Origin: CAWUEZ02 sp963921355
GTDB lineage: Bacteria > Pseudomonadota > Alphaproteobacteria > Thalassobaculales > Thalassobaculaceae
DNA length: 64,000 bases
NCBI GenBank assembly: GCA_963921355.3
Contig: OZ001190.1
Span: 3,410,001-3,474,000, forward strand
Direction: 5' to 3'
Made by a program: the position numbers and the translations under genes. The notes beneath the pieces are model-generated. The model saw nothing but the letters and a program-made list of their open reading frames with translations, was not told the origin of the DNA and did no database searches. This document shows, piece by piece, positions 8,113-17,633 of this stretch (its first letter is position 1; the number at the start of each line of letters is the position of its first letter).

Positions 8113-8718
8113 ATGTCGAGGGTAGCACTCGAGAGCGCGCTGAAGAAGCCGGGCCGGATCCTGACCTGGCATGCCGGTGCGGGCTGCCGCAGCCACAAGA
8201 CCTCGACGCGCGAGGACTACTACACCGTCATCCCACCGCAACTGGCCGGTTTCGTTCACGGCTTCGGCTCCGACACCACCGAGGCCGATGTCCTCGAACT
8301 GTTCCTGGAGGAGATGCTCATCGAGCTGGCGGTGCTGGAAGCGGAAATGGACGAACTGGCCCGCGACGATCCGCTGATCCCGAGCGTGCCCGAGGGCGAA
8401 GGCGCCATCCTGTTCGAGATCCGCGGCTACTTCCTCGGCTGCCTGGAGTTCTACGTCACCCAGAAGGTGAAACCCCGGACCGACCCGTTCCGCGCCGAAC
8501 GCGAGCCGCGCTGGCTGATCCTCGCCAGCCCCCATATCCGGCTGCCGGCGCGCTGTGCCGCGGCATTCGACGAGCTGCTTGACCGGTGCGAAGCCGTGGC
8601 GGCGCGCCACGACCTGATCCTCGACCTGGAACAGGTGCGCGACGGCTTCAAGACCATGCTGCGCCGGCGCCAGGCGAGCCTGATCCCCTCGGCGGCCCAG
8701 ACGCCCGTCTTCAGCTGA
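8113..8718 (+). CDS. Hypothetical protein (201 aa)
   Basis: Protein-like throughout, with an acidic helical middle (TEADVLELFLEEMLIELAVL) and repeated basic/aromatic segments (YFLGCLEFYVTQKVKPRTD, PRWLILASPHIRLPARC). The ATG at 8113 is preferred over the frame's more upstream start at 8077, which lies inside the divergent gene. No signal peptide or known motif. It ends 8 bases inside the 3' end of the convergent GNAT gene. Function unknown. Confidence 0.6.
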   Translation: MSRVALESALKKPGRILTWHAGAGCRSHKTSTREDYYTVIPPQLAGFVHGFGSDTTEADVLELFLEEMLIELAVLEAEMDELARDDPLIPSVPEGEGAILFEIRGYFLGCLEFYVTQKVKPRTDPFRAEREPRWLILASPHIRLPARCAAAFDELLDRCEAVAARHDLILDLEQVRDGFKTMLRRRQASLIPSAAQTPVFS

Positions 8719-9205
8719 CCGGATCGTTCTTGAGGTAGATCTGACGATTGGTGCGGTGCATGGCGTAACCCGGGCGCTCGGGCTCGACGAAGCCGTAGCG
8801 CGCGTAGAGCGCCCTCGCGTCGGCGCCGCACATCAGCATCCAGCGCCGCAACCCCGCCAGGTCCGGGTGGCCGAACACGCAGTCCATCAGGAAAGTGCCG
8901 AGCCCGTCGCCGCGATGGCCCTCCAGCACGAAGACGTCGCCGAGATAGGCGAAGGCGGAGAAGTCGGTGACTACCCGGGCATAGCCGATCATCGAGGCAC
9001 CATCCTCGGGCGTCGCTGGATACAGCGCGAAATTCACCGAGTTGGCGACGAAGCGGGAAACCGTCTCCCGCGGGATACCGGGAGACTGCTTTCCGGCGGC
9101 GAGGTAGCGCTGCACGACGTCGATATCGACCCGGGCGGCATCGGTGGTGACCACCGCCCCGTCCCTCTCCCAGCGCCGGGGCGCAAGGGTCTGCAGGCCG
9201 CTCAC
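8711..9205 (-). CDS. GNAT-family N-acetyltransferase
   Basis: 164 residues with the GNAT acetyl-CoA loop at 97-103 (HRGDGLG, the Q/R-x-x-G-x-G/A pattern) after the expected beta strand (LGDVFVLE), and a C-terminal ALYARYGFVEPERPG typical of the family's last motif. The acceptor is unknown. Its start overlaps the stop of the upstream MBL gene as ATGA, so it is the last gene of the leftward metG operon. Confidence 0.85.
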   Translation of the reverse strand: MSGLQTLAPRRWERDGAVVTTDAARVDIDVVQRYLAAGKQSPGIPRETVSRFVANSVNFALYPATPEDGASMIGYARVVTDFSAFAYLGDVFVLEGHRGDGLGTFLMDCVFGHPDLAGLRRWMLMCGADARALYARYGFVEPERPGYAMHRTNRQIYLKNDPVS

Positions 9206-9987
9206 GCCGACAGATCCACGACCAGCCCGTCATAGCCGGGCTCGAGCCCGGGCGGGCATTTCGCCAGGGTCGTATGGTAGTCGAGCGCGCTGTTCATATG
9301 GGTCAGATAGGCCTGACGCGGCCGCACACGCTCGACCCAGGAGATCGCCCGTGCCAGGGACGCATGGGCCCCGGTCTCCTCCTCGCGCAGGCAGTCGACG
9401 ATCCAGAGATCGAGCTGCTGTTCCGCAAGCCGGTCGAGCTGCGCGTCGGTCAGATAGGCGACATCCGTCGAGTACGCGGCCTTGCCGTCGAAGACGAAGC
9501 CCAGGCTCTCGCCCGAAGTGCCGTGGTCCTGGCGCATCACTTCAACGGTGCACCCGGCAATCTCGTAGGTGCCGGCGTCGAACACCCGGCGTTCCAGCGG
9601 CGGCACGAAATGCGGCGGTGACTGGGGCGAGGCCTCGACCAGATAGCCGAATCGGGTGTCCAGATCCGCCCAGGTGCCGGCGTCGGCATAGGTCACCAGA
9701 CGTTCGCGTGTGACCCAGTAGAGCGGGCGCAGGTCGTCCAGGCCGTGGGTGTGGTCTGCATGGATGTGGGTGATCAGCAGGGCGTTGATTGACCGTACCC
9801 CGGCATCGAGCAGCTGTTCTCGCAGGTCCGGTGATGCGTCGACCAGGATCCGCTGATCCTCTTTCTCGACCAGGATCGAGCAGCGACGCCGCCGGTTGCG
9901 CGGTTCCTGAGGGTCACAGCGGCCCCAGCCGCCGCTGATGCTCGGGACGCCGACCGAGGGACCGCAGCCAAGCATCGTCACCTTCAT
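9202..9987 (-). CDS. MBL-fold metallohydrolase (PhnP-like)
   Basis: 261 residues with the binuclear metal motif THIHADHTHG at 73-82, further ligands in RQDHGT and YSTDVAYL, and a terminal YLTHMNSALDYH that supplies the last histidine. Cys24 and Cys36 near the N-terminus (WGRCDPQEPRNRRRRCS) resemble the extra zinc site of PhnP-type phosphodiesterases. This family acts on cyclic or RNA-like phosphodiesters, but the substrate here is not known. Placement directly after tatD (ATGA overlap) is a common alphaproteobacterial arrangement with metG and holB. Confidence 0.85.
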   Translation of the reverse strand: MKVTMLGCGPSVGVPSISGGWGRCDPQEPRNRRRRCSILVEKEDQRILVDASPDLREQLLDAGVRSINALLITHIHADHTHGLDDLRPLYWVTRERLVTYADAGTWADLDTRFGYLVEASPQSPPHFVPPLERRVFDAGTYEIAGCTVEVMRQDHGTSGESLGFVFDGKAAYSTDVAYLTDAQLDRLAEQQLDLWIVDCLREEETGAHASLARAISWVERVRPRQAYLTHMNSALDYHTTLAKCPPGLEPGYDGLVVDLSA

Positions 9988-10808
9988 GCAGCGACCACAT
10001 CCCCGATCGGCGGAACCCGCGAGAACAGGCGCAGGAAGTTGGCGGTCGTCGCCTCGGCGCAGGCGGCCTCGGTCAGTCCCTTGACCTCGGCGACCACCCG
10101 GTGGACGTGCACGACGAAGGCCGGCTCATTGCGCTTGCCCCGATGCGGCGGCGGAGCGAGGAACGGCGCGTCGGTTTCGACCAGCAGCCGATCCAACGGC
10201 ACATCGGCGACGATGTCGCGCAACGCCTGACTGTTCTTGAAGGTCACGATGCCGGACAGCGAGACGTAGAAGCCGAGATCGACGGCCCGCATCGCCAGAT
10301 CCCGCCCGCCGGAGAAACAGTGCAGAACGCCGGTGAACGGCCCCTTCGCGTACTCCTCTTCCAGGATCGCCGCGGTGTCCTCGTCGGCGTCACGGGTGTG
10401 GACGATCACCGGCAGGCCGGTCCGTCGCGCAACTTCGATGTGGATCCGAAAGCCCTCGGCCTGGGCGTCGCGCGGGCTGTTGTCGTAATAGTAGTCCAAC
10501 CCGCATTCGCCGATCGCCACCACCTTGTCGAAACTGTTGGCCAGGGCCTCGATCTCGTCGGCCGGGATCCCCCGCTCCTCCCCCGCCTGGTGCGGATGGG
10601 TGCCGACCGAGCAATAGACCGAGGGAAACCGCTCGGCGATCGCCCGGATCCGGTCGAACCGGCGCACCCGGGTGCAGATCGTCACCATGCGCGCCACACC
10701 GGCGCGCTCGGCCCGGGCGACGACCTCGTCCAGTTCCGGGGCGAAGTCGTCGAAATCGAGGTGGCAATGGCTGTCGACGATGACCGGCGTGGGCGACCCC
10801 CCTGTCAC
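9984..10808 (-). CDS. tatD: TatD-family metal-dependent DNase
   Basis: The GTG at 10808 overlaps the metG stop as GTGA; this and the expected N-terminus (VIVDSHCHLDF) decide the start over the longer frame. 274 residues, the usual family length. Metal ligands are visible in HCHLDF (14-19), AIGECGLDYYY, VIVHTRDAD, VLHCFSGG and LLVETDAPFLAPPPHRG. TatD-family enzymes are TIM-barrel exonucleases/hydrolases linked to DNA repair and quality control. Second gene of the metG-tatD-MBL-GNAT operon, with all starts and stops overlapping by 4 bases. Confidence 0.93.
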   Translation of the reverse strand: MTGGSPTPVIVDSHCHLDFDDFAPELDEVVARAERAGVARMVTICTRVRRFDRIRAIAERFPSVYCSVGTHPHQAGEERGIPADEIEALANSFDKVVAIGECGLDYYYDNSPRDAQAEGFRIHIEVARRTGLPVIVHTRDADEDTAAILEEEYAKGPFTGVLHCFSGGRDLAMRAVDLGFYVSLSGIVTFKNSQALRDIVADVPLDRLLVETDAPFLAPPPHRGKRNEPAFVVHVHRVVAEVKGLTEAACAEATTANFLRLFSRVPPIGDVVAA

Positions 10809-12355
10809 GACGGGCCCCCGTCGCTTTCCTCGACCCAACGGGGAAACACGCCCTGGGGCTTCGGCAGCGCTGTGCCGGCAACCAGCCGATGCTCCGCCGA
10901 CAGCCGGTCGAACCCGCGCGCATCCGCCCCGACCGCAAGCTGGTCGAGGATCCGCGCACAAGATGTCGGCATCACCGGCTGCAGCAGCAGCGCCGTGTGG
11001 CGGATTGCCTCCGCCAGCACGTACAGCACCGTGGCCATGCGGTCCGGATCCGTCTTGCGGAGCGCCCAGGGGGCCTGGTCGTCGACATAGCGGTTGGCCG
11101 CACCGACAACGTCGAAGATCGCCTCGATGCCCTTGTGAAAGGCCTGCTGGTCGAAGCTGGTCCGCACGCTGGCCAGTAATCCGTCGGCCGCCGCCAGCAG
11201 CGCCTCGTCCTCGGCCGTGAAGGCGCCGGGTGTCGGTACCTGGCCATCGCAGTTCTTGGTCACCATCGACAGCACCCGCTGTGACAGGTTGCCGAGGTCA
11301 TTGGCCAGTTCCGAGTTCATGCGGTTGATCATCGCCCGGTGCGCGAAGTCGCCGTCATTCCCGAACGGCACTTCCCTCAGCAGGAAGTAGCGGACCTGGT
11401 CCAGGCCGTAGGTTTCCACCAGGGCGACCGGGTCGATGACATTGCCGAGGGACTTCGAGATCTTCTGGCCTTCGTTGGTCCACCAGCCGTGGGCGAACAC
11501 CCGTTTCGGGGGCTCGAGCCCGGCCCCCATCAGAAAGGCCGGCCAGTAGACCGCGTGGAAACGCAGGATGTCCTTGCCCACCATATGCAGGTCGACGGGC
11601 CAAAGCGTCCGATAGCGCCCCTCATCACTGTCGAAGCCGGCGGCCGTGATGTAGTTGGTCAGCGCGTCGAGCCAGACGTACATGATGTGATCTTCATCGT
11701 CGGGGACCGGAATGCCCCACTTGAAGCTGGTCCGGCTGACCGAAAGGTCTTTCAGACCGCCTTTCACAAACGACACCACCTCGTTGCGGCGGGTCTCCGG
11801 CAGGATGAAATCCGGGTTCGCGTCATAGAACGCCAGCAGCCGGTCCTGCCACTTGGACAGATCAAAGAAGTAGGACGGCTCCTCCACCCACTCCACCGGC
11901 GCGCCGGTGGGCGCGGTCTTGACGCCGTCGACCGTCTGCAGCTCGCTCTCGGTGTAGAAGGCCTCGTCGCGCACCGAGTACCAGCCGGCGTAGGAGCCGA
12001 GATAGATGTGTCCGTTCTCCTTCAGGCGCTCCCACAACGCCTGGCAGGCCGCAACATGGCGGGCCTCGGTCGTGCGGATGAAGTCGTCATTGGAGAAGCC
12101 CATGACGTCCGCCAGGTCGCGGAAATTCTGGCTCACCTGATCGGTGAAGGCCTGCGGGTCGATGCCGGCGGCCTCGGCCGCCTTCTCGACCTTCTGACCG
12201 TGCTCGTCGGTCCCCGTGAGGAACATCACGTCGTACCCGTCGAGCCGCTTGAACCGGGCCATCACATCGCACGCCAACGTGGTGTACGCGTGCCCGATAT
12301 GGGGCTTGTCGTTGACGTAGTAGATCGGCGTCGTGATGTAGTACTTGCGGCTCAT
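10805..12355 (-). CDS. metG: Methionyl-tRNA synthetase
   Basis: 516 residues, class I synthetase. The HIGH signature is HIGH at 19-22 and the KMSKS signature is KISKS at 298-302. The MFLTGTDEHGQK and YVWLDALTNY motifs are those of MetRS. It lacks a C-terminal tRNA-binding (EMAP-like) extension, as in the short alphaproteobacterial form. It charges tRNA-Met and initiator tRNA in the cytoplasm. It heads the operon running into tatD. Confidence 0.96.
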   Translation of the reverse strand: MSRKYYITTPIYYVNDKPHIGHAYTTLACDVMARFKRLDGYDVMFLTGTDEHGQKVEKAAEAAGIDPQAFTDQVSQNFRDLADVMGFSNDDFIRTTEARHVAACQALWERLKENGHIYLGSYAGWYSVRDEAFYTESELQTVDGVKTAPTGAPVEWVEEPSYFFDLSKWQDRLLAFYDANPDFILPETRRNEVVSFVKGGLKDLSVSRTSFKWGIPVPDDEDHIMYVWLDALTNYITAAGFDSDEGRYRTLWPVDLHMVGKDILRFHAVYWPAFLMGAGLEPPKRVFAHGWWTNEGQKISKSLGNVIDPVALVETYGLDQVRYFLLREVPFGNDGDFAHRAMINRMNSELANDLGNLSQRVLSMVTKNCDGQVPTPGAFTAEDEALLAAADGLLASVRTSFDQQAFHKGIEAIFDVVGAANRYVDDQAPWALRKTDPDRMATVLYVLAEAIRHTALLLQPVMPTSCARILDQLAVGADARGFDRLSAEHRLVAGTALPKPQGVFPRWVEESDGGPS

Positions 12356-12437
12356 GCGCTCGCCTCCGCGATGGGGTCCCCTGCCTACCCCGCCGCCGAT
12401 TGGCGATCAACCCAAGGAGCGATTGGTGGAGGTTTGA

Positions 12438-13577
12438 TCAGGCCTGCCCGAGCCCGGGTTGCTCGCCCAGGGCCAGCGTATGCACCGCATTGATCAGGAC
12501 CTGCTTGCGGTCGAGGTTCAGGGCCTGTTCCAGCCGGAACAGCCGTCGCATGGCATCGCGTCGTCGAAAAGCGGCCTCGACCCCGACCTGCCGGACGAAG
12601 GCGCCGGCCCGCTCGACGTCACCGGGAATGTACTCCCGGATACCCGGTGCCTGGCTCGCGGCGCGGATGCCCCGATCCAGCCAGCGCAGGACGAGGTCGG
12701 TGCCTGCCAGGAACGGATCGGCTTCGTCTTCCTTCGGCTTGCGCCCGCCCCAACTGGCGGCCACGGCGTGGACCCGGTCTCCGTCGATCCCGGGCAACGG
12801 GCCGAGCAGGCCCGCAACCGTCCGGTACAGCTCGGCGCCGCCGACATCGGCGAGTTCAATGGCGCGGCCGACGCTGCCTTCCGCCAACCGCACCAGCAGA
12901 TCCAGATCACCGGCCGGGAGATCCGGGCGCGCCCGAGACACCAGAGTCGCAACCTGACTGTCTTCGAGCGGTGCCATGATGAGTTGGCGACAGCGCGAGC
13001 GTGTGGTCGGCAGCAGGCTGTTGAGCGCGTTCGATATAATGATAATCAATGTCTTGGAAGGTGGTTCCTCAAGCACTTTCAGAAGAGCGTTCTCGGCGCT
13101 TCTGTTCATGCGCTCGCCCTTGTCGACGATGGCGACCCGCCATCCGCCTTCGGCACTCTTGAGATGCAGGGAGGCGCCGAACGCCCGGACATCCTCCACC
13201 CGCACAACCGTGCTGAGGACCCCGCGGCTGTTCGCGCGGCGACGCAGGACCCGCAGGTCGGGATGAGCCTCCGAGGCGATCAGCCGCGCTGCCGGGCTGT
13301 CATGGGGGACGTCGAGCGTGTCCGGGGCCGGTGGCGGGCCGAACAGGCCCCCTTCCTCCGTCGATCCGCCTTGAGACAGGACGAAGCGGGCGAGACGAAA
13401 AGCCAGGGTGGCCTTGCCGATGCCGGGTGGGCCGGCAAACAGCCATGCATGGGGCATCCGCCCCGAGTTCCAGGCGTCGAGCAGTCGGCGCTCCGCGTCC
13501 GCATGACCGACGAGATCGTGGGTCACGTGGGGAGGCAGGAGGCCCGGAATCGTCTCTGGGGAGCCGTCGTCGCTCAT
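12438..13577 (-). CDS. holB: DNA polymerase III delta' subunit
   Basis: 379 residues with an AAA+ clamp-loader core: a P-loop GPPGIGKAT at 49-57, and KVLEEPPSKTLIIIISN followed by LLPTTRSRCRQL, the conserved sensor-1/SRC region. The subunit is part of the clamp loader (gamma complex) that puts the beta clamp on DNA. It sits 9 bases after tmk, the standard neighbour of holB, and before metG and tatD on the same strand. Confidence 0.94.
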   Translation of the reverse strand: MSDDGSPETIPGLLPPHVTHDLVGHADAERRLLDAWNSGRMPHAWLFAGPPGIGKATLAFRLARFVLSQGGSTEEGGLFGPPPAPDTLDVPHDSPAARLIASEAHPDLRVLRRRANSRGVLSTVVRVEDVRAFGASLHLKSAEGGWRVAIVDKGERMNRSAENALLKVLEEPPSKTLIIIISNALNSLLPTTRSRCRQLIMAPLEDSQVATLVSRARPDLPAGDLDLLVRLAEGSVGRAIELADVGGAELYRTVAGLLGPLPGIDGDRVHAVAASWGGRKPKEDEADPFLAGTDLVLRWLDRGIRAASQAPGIREYIPGDVERAGAFVRQVGVEAAFRRRDAMRRLFRLEQALNLDRKQVLINAVHTLALGEQPGLGQA

Positions 13578-13586
13578 GCGCTAAAC

Positions 13587-14240
13587 CTAATTCAGGTCGA
13601 GCCGCTCGGACACGCATCGAATGACGTCCGCGGCCACGCGTTCCTCCGCCTGGACGGCATCGACCACCGCGCACCGGTTCGGGTCCTGTGCGGCGAGCCG
13701 GCGGAAACCGTCCGCCACCGACTTGTGGAATGCCATGCCCTTGCGCTCGAACCGGGTCTCGGTTCCGGCCCGGTCATCGGCCCGTTCCATGCCAACGGCG
13801 GGGTCGATGTCGAGCACGATGGTCAGGTCGGGCCGGGTGCCCTCTACGGCGGTGTCGATCAGGCTGTTCAGAACGTCCGGTGCAACACCACCGGCCAGGC
13901 CCTGATAGACCAGGGTCGAATGCAGGAACCGGTCGCAGATCACCCAGTAGCCTTCGGCGAGCGCCGGCCGGATGGTGCGCAGAACGTGGTCCCGGCGGGC
14001 TGCGTTCACCAGCAAAGCCTCAGTCACCGGGTCCCAGCGTCCGGGTTCACCGGTCACCAGCAGGGCGCGGATCGCTTCCGCCCCCTTGGAGCCGCCGGGT
14101 TCCCGGGTCTGTATCGAGCGCACACCGCGGCCCGCCAGCCAGTCGGCCAGATGGCGCGCCTGGGTCGACTTGCCGGCCCCTTCACCCCCCTCCAGTGTAA
14201 TGAACCGGCCGACCTCTGGGGGCTGCGCCGCCTCACTCAC
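13587..14240 (-). CDS. tmk: Thymidylate kinase
   Basis: 217 residues. The P-loop is GGEGAGKST (18-26), followed by TREPGGS and CDRFLHSTLVYQG; the last is usually DRFSDST, so the two substitutions are mild oddities. The LID-type segment is ADDRAGTETRFE. It phosphorylates dTMP to dTDP. The start overlaps the 3' end of the carboxypeptidase gene by 8 bases and the gene precedes holB, the usual pairing. Confidence 0.95.
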   Translation of the reverse strand: MSEAAQPPEVGRFITLEGGEGAGKSTQARHLADWLAGRGVRSIQTREPGGSKGAEAIRALLVTGEPGRWDPVTEALLVNAARRDHVLRTIRPALAEGYWVICDRFLHSTLVYQGLAGGVAPDVLNSLIDTAVEGTRPDLTIVLDIDPAVGMERADDRAGTETRFERKGMAFHKSVADGFRRLAAQDPNRCAVVDAVQAEERVAADVIRCVSERLDLN

Positions 14241-15387
14241 CCGCTGTCGGCCCCCAGACGAGGTAACTCACCGCCGCCGTCAGCCGTCCGATCGGGCCCA
14301 GGACCGCAACCTCCTCACCGGACTTGAGCGGGACGACATGATCCTCCAGCCCCGGGGCGGAAATCCGCAGGCGGGCCAATTCCTGTCCGGCGGGGACCGG
14401 AGCCGGGATCGGGCCTTCGTACTCGACGGTGACCCGCATCGACTTGCGGGCGTTGCGCGGCATGGTGAGCACGACGTCCTCGCTCGTGACCAGCGGCACG
14501 GTGGGGCTGGCGCCAAGCCAGACGGCCGCGCTCTCGACCGTCTCCCCGGCCTTGAAGAGCGTGTAGTTGTCGAACTCCCGGAAACCCCACTCGAGCAACC
14601 GCTCGGACTCGCTTGAGCGCTGGCGCACGCTCTGCAGGCCGTTCACCACCAGGATCAGCCGCCGGTCGCCGCGTTTGGCGCTTGCGGTCAGGCCGTAGCC
14701 GGCGTTCTCAGTGTGACCGGTTTTCAGACCGTCCGCGCCCATGGCCTTGTAGAGCAGCGGGTTCCGGTTGCCCTGCTTGATGTCGTTGTAGGTGAAGGTC
14801 GTCTCGGAATAGAGCGGATAGTACTCCGGGAACCGGCTGATCATCTCGCGTGCCAGGATCGCCAGCCCCCTCGCGGTCAACCGGTGCTCGGGATCCGGCC
14901 AGCCGGTGGCGTTGCGGAACGTCGCCTGTTCCATGCCCAGTTCCGCCGCCTTCTCGGTCATCATCTCGGCGAAGGCCTCCTCGGTGCCTCCGATCGCTTC
15001 CGCCAGTGCGATCGCGGCATCGTTGCCCGACTGAATGATGATGCCGCGCAGGATGTCTTCGACCCGTACCCGCTTTCCGACTTCGACGAACATCTTCGAG
15101 CCGCCTTTGCGCCAGGCCTTCTCGGAGATCGGGATCTCGTCATCCATCCGCAGCTGCCCGTCCTTCAGTCGCTCGAAGGCCAGGAAGACGGTCATGATCT
15201 TGCTCATCGAGGCCGGCGGCATCCGCACGTCCGCGTTCTTCTCCATCAGCACCTGACCGGTGTCGTAGTCGACCATGATTGCCTCGCGGGCGGCGGTCTC
15301 GATGGCGTGCGACGGTCGGCCGGCGACCAGCGTGATCGCGAACAAGGCGGCGGCGATGACGGTAAGGCGGCAGGGTCGGATGATCAT
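14233..15387 (-). CDS. dacF: D-alanyl-D-alanine carboxypeptidase (PBP5/DacF type)
   Basis: 384 residues with an N-terminal signal peptide (hydrophobic 8-24, ending near SHA). The three penicillin-binding motifs are in order: SMSK at 60-63 with Ser60 nucleophile, SGN at 120-122 and KTG at 222-224. A C-terminal beta domain (about 285-370) matches the PBP5_C type. It trims the terminal D-Ala of peptidoglycan stems in the periplasm. It is followed by tmk with overlap and preceded by rlpA, so septal/wall remodelling genes are grouped. Confidence 0.92.
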   Translation of the reverse strand: MIIRPCRLTVIAAALFAITLVAGRPSHAIETAAREAIMVDYDTGQVLMEKNADVRMPPASMSKIMTVFLAFERLKDGQLRMDDEIPISEKAWRKGGSKMFVEVGKRVRVEDILRGIIIQSGNDAAIALAEAIGGTEEAFAEMMTEKAAELGMEQATFRNATGWPDPEHRLTARGLAILAREMISRFPEYYPLYSETTFTYNDIKQGNRNPLLYKAMGADGLKTGHTENAGYGLTASAKRGDRRLILVVNGLQSVRQRSSESERLLEWGFREFDNYTLFKAGETVESAAVWLGASPTVPLVTSEDVVLTMPRNARKSMRVTVEYEGPIPAPVPAGQELARLRISAPGLEDHVVPLKSGEEVAVLGPIGRLTAAVSYLVWGPTAGE

Positions 15388-15495
15388 GGTGTCCGCTTTC
15401 CGGTACGGGCTTGGGTACGGTGACAGTCTATCGAACCAGGATCGCCGGCCAATGGGACCAAACGATGGCCGCGCGGGTATCGCTGGACGTGGACA

Positions 15496-16488
15496 TCACT
15501 CCACGACGATGCGGGATCCCGGGTAGCCGGCCACGATCACCCGGTCCAGCAGCCGGTCGGCGGCGCTGACGTCGTCGATCGGCCCGATCCGCACCCGGTA
15601 GTAGGTCGTGCCGTCGATGTCGGCGCGCTGGATATGGGCCTGGGAGAACGCCGCTCCCAAGCGACCGGTCAGCGAGCGGGCATTGTCCTGGTTCTGAAAA
15701 GCGCCGGCCTGAATGTAGATCCGGGTCGCTTCAGCCGGCACCGTCGTCACTACCGGATCCGCCTGCGGCGGCGGGGCGACCGCCGGCGGTGGTGCGACGG
15801 GCACCGGTGCGGCTCGGTTCGATGTGGCGGGCGCGGCCGCCCCCGGCGGCGGCGACAGAACGGCGACCTGAACCGGCGCCTGGGGTGCCGCGGTCGGCGG
15901 CGGGGCCTGTGGTTTGCTCGGGTCCGGAGGTGGGATCACCTGGTCGCCCCGGGCAAGCGCCTGAACCGACCGGGTTTCGGATTCCAGCAACTCGACCCGG
16001 ACCTTGGCGGTTCCGAGACGCTCGAAACCGAGCAGCTGGGCTCCCCGCCGCGACATGTCGATGATCCGGCCATGGGCGAACGGCCCGCGGTCGTTGATCC
16101 GCACGACGATCGAGCGCCCGTTGTCGAGGTTCGTCACCCTGACCACGCTCGGCATGGGCAGCGTGCGGTGCGCGGCTGTCATGTCGTTCTGGTCGTAGGG
16201 TTCACCGTTGGCGGTGGTCTTGCCGTGGAAGCCCGGACCGTACCAGGACGCAATCCCGGTCTCGCGATACTCCCAATCGACCTTCGGGTAGTACCAGACG
16301 CCTTTGATCTGATACGGATTGCCGACCTTGTAGATGCCGACGGTCGGTGGCGACGCCTGTTCCTTGGCGCGCTTGGCCGCATGCACCAGCAACTGCGTCT
16401 CCGCACACCCCGCCAGGATCAAGGCCAGCCCGATGGCCAGCAGAGCCGGCGATCGTGCGGGTCGACCGCTGCGAAGAAACCGCATCAT
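15496..16488 (-). CDS. rlpA: RlpA-type septal lipoprotein with SPOR domain
   Basis: 330 residues. The lipobox LAGC ends at Cys28. The double-psi beta barrel follows (GIASWYGPGFHGKTTANGE, TAAHRTLPMPSVVRVTNL, VVRINDRGPF), then a Pro/Ala-rich linker (about 190-250) and a SPOR domain (about 255-330) that binds denuded glycan at the septum. RlpA is a lytic transglycosylase acting on naked glycans. Neighbouring MltB-like transglycosylase and D,D-carboxypeptidase genes support a cell-separation role. Confidence 0.93.
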   Translation of the reverse strand: MMRFLRSGRPARSPALLAIGLALILAGCAETQLLVHAAKRAKEQASPPTVGIYKVGNPYQIKGVWYYPKVDWEYRETGIASWYGPGFHGKTTANGEPYDQNDMTAAHRTLPMPSVVRVTNLDNGRSIVVRINDRGPFAHGRIIDMSRRGAQLLGFERLGTAKVRVELLESETRSVQALARGDQVIPPPDPSKPQAPPPTAAPQAPVQVAVLSPPPGAAAPATSNRAAPVPVAPPPAVAPPPQADPVVTTVPAEATRIYIQAGAFQNQDNARSLTGRLGAAFSQAHIQRADIDGTTYYRVRIGPIDDVSAADRLLDRVIVAGYPGSRIVVE

Positions 16489-16526
16489 CTAGTGTTTTCC
16501 CCAGACAGGACCGCTAGATCCGGAAG

Positions 16527-17564
16527 CTACCCTGCCCCTAGAGCATCGGCAAGCGTGCCGACGGCGATCGCGAAGTAGGTCGACCGGTTCCATTTCAGGA
16601 TGACGTCGAAATTCTCGTACGCGACGAAGTGCCGAGCACTCCCATCTTTTTGCGTCACTTCGACGATTCGAGCCGGCAACGCTCGGGACGGCAGGTCCGA
16701 CCCGTTCAGCCGGCGCACCCCTCTCGCCTGCCACTCCGGCAAGGTCCGCTTTGCCTTTGAGTCGATGTCGGCGCGATCGAATCCGGCCGGCATACGCACC
16801 TCACGACCCCAGGTGCTGTCGTCCTGCCAACCCGAACCGCCGAGATAAGCGGCAATCGAACCGAACACGTCCGGCAGGCTGGTCCAGATGTCTTTGTCGC
16901 CATCGCCGTCATGGTCGACGGCAAAGCGATGGAAGCTCGACGGCATGAACTGGTTCTGGCCCATCGCGCCCGCCCAGGAGCCCTTCATCTCAGCCGCCGC
17001 GATGTGGCCCTGGTCGAGGATCTCCAGGGCCAGCATCAGTTCCTTGCGAAAGAACGCGCTGCGGCGTCCGTCATGGGCCAGCGTCGCGAGTGCCGCGATG
17101 ACCGGAAACCCTCCGGTGATTCGGCCGAAATCGGTCTCGATTCCCCACAGCGCCACGATGAAGCGTTTCTGAACCCCGTACTGGGCCGCGACCGCATCCA
17201 GGATGTCGGCGTGCTGGGCGAGCAGGCGACGGCCCCGGTCGATCCTGCCTTTGGTCACCACCCGGGCCAGATACTCGTCGGCCTTCAGCTTGAATTCCGG
17301 CTGATTGCGATCGAGTTCGATGATCCTCGGGATTGGCGCCACCCCGGTCAGGGCCGCGTCCAGTGTGGCATCGGAGATGCCCCGGTCCCGCGCTTCGCTG
17401 CGCACGCCGTCGAGCCATGTGGCGAACGGAACTTCAGTGGCGTCGGCCGCCGTCGCGCTGAGTGCCAGGATCGCCGATGCGAAAATGCCGAAGATCTGGC
17501 CACGGATCGTGCGGCCACGGGTCTGGCGGATAAGAGTCTGGCGGCGTGCGCCTGTATGCGTCAC
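16527..17564 (-). CDS. mltB: MltB-family lytic murein transglycosylase
   Basis: 345 residues with an N-terminal signal segment (hydrophobic about 24-42, ending near DAT). The SLT_2 catalytic motif ALWGIETDFG places the catalytic Glu at 143. The family motifs SWAGAMGQNQFMPSSF and DHDGDGDKDIW are also present. It cleaves glycan strands to 1,6-anhydro-MurNAc. No lipobox is visible, unlike E. coli MltB, so it is likely soluble and periplasmic. It lies immediately upstream of rlpA on the same strand, 38 bases apart. Confidence 0.93.
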   Translation of the reverse strand: MTHTGARRQTLIRQTRGRTIRGQIFGIFASAILALSATAADATEVPFATWLDGVRSEARDRGISDATLDAALTGVAPIPRIIELDRNQPEFKLKADEYLARVVTKGRIDRGRRLLAQHADILDAVAAQYGVQKRFIVALWGIETDFGRITGGFPVIAALATLAHDGRRSAFFRKELMLALEILDQGHIAAAEMKGSWAGAMGQNQFMPSSFHRFAVDHDGDGDKDIWTSLPDVFGSIAAYLGGSGWQDDSTWGREVRMPAGFDRADIDSKAKRTLPEWQARGVRRLNGSDLPSRALPARIVEVTQKDGSARHFVAYENFDVILKWNRSTYFAIAVGTLADALGAG

Positions 17565-17633
17565 TGCGGTCTCCTTGCCTGCCTCCTCGCCCCGTTAGCC
17601 GTCTGCCACGGGCGGTGCTGTGCTGCAAGGGGT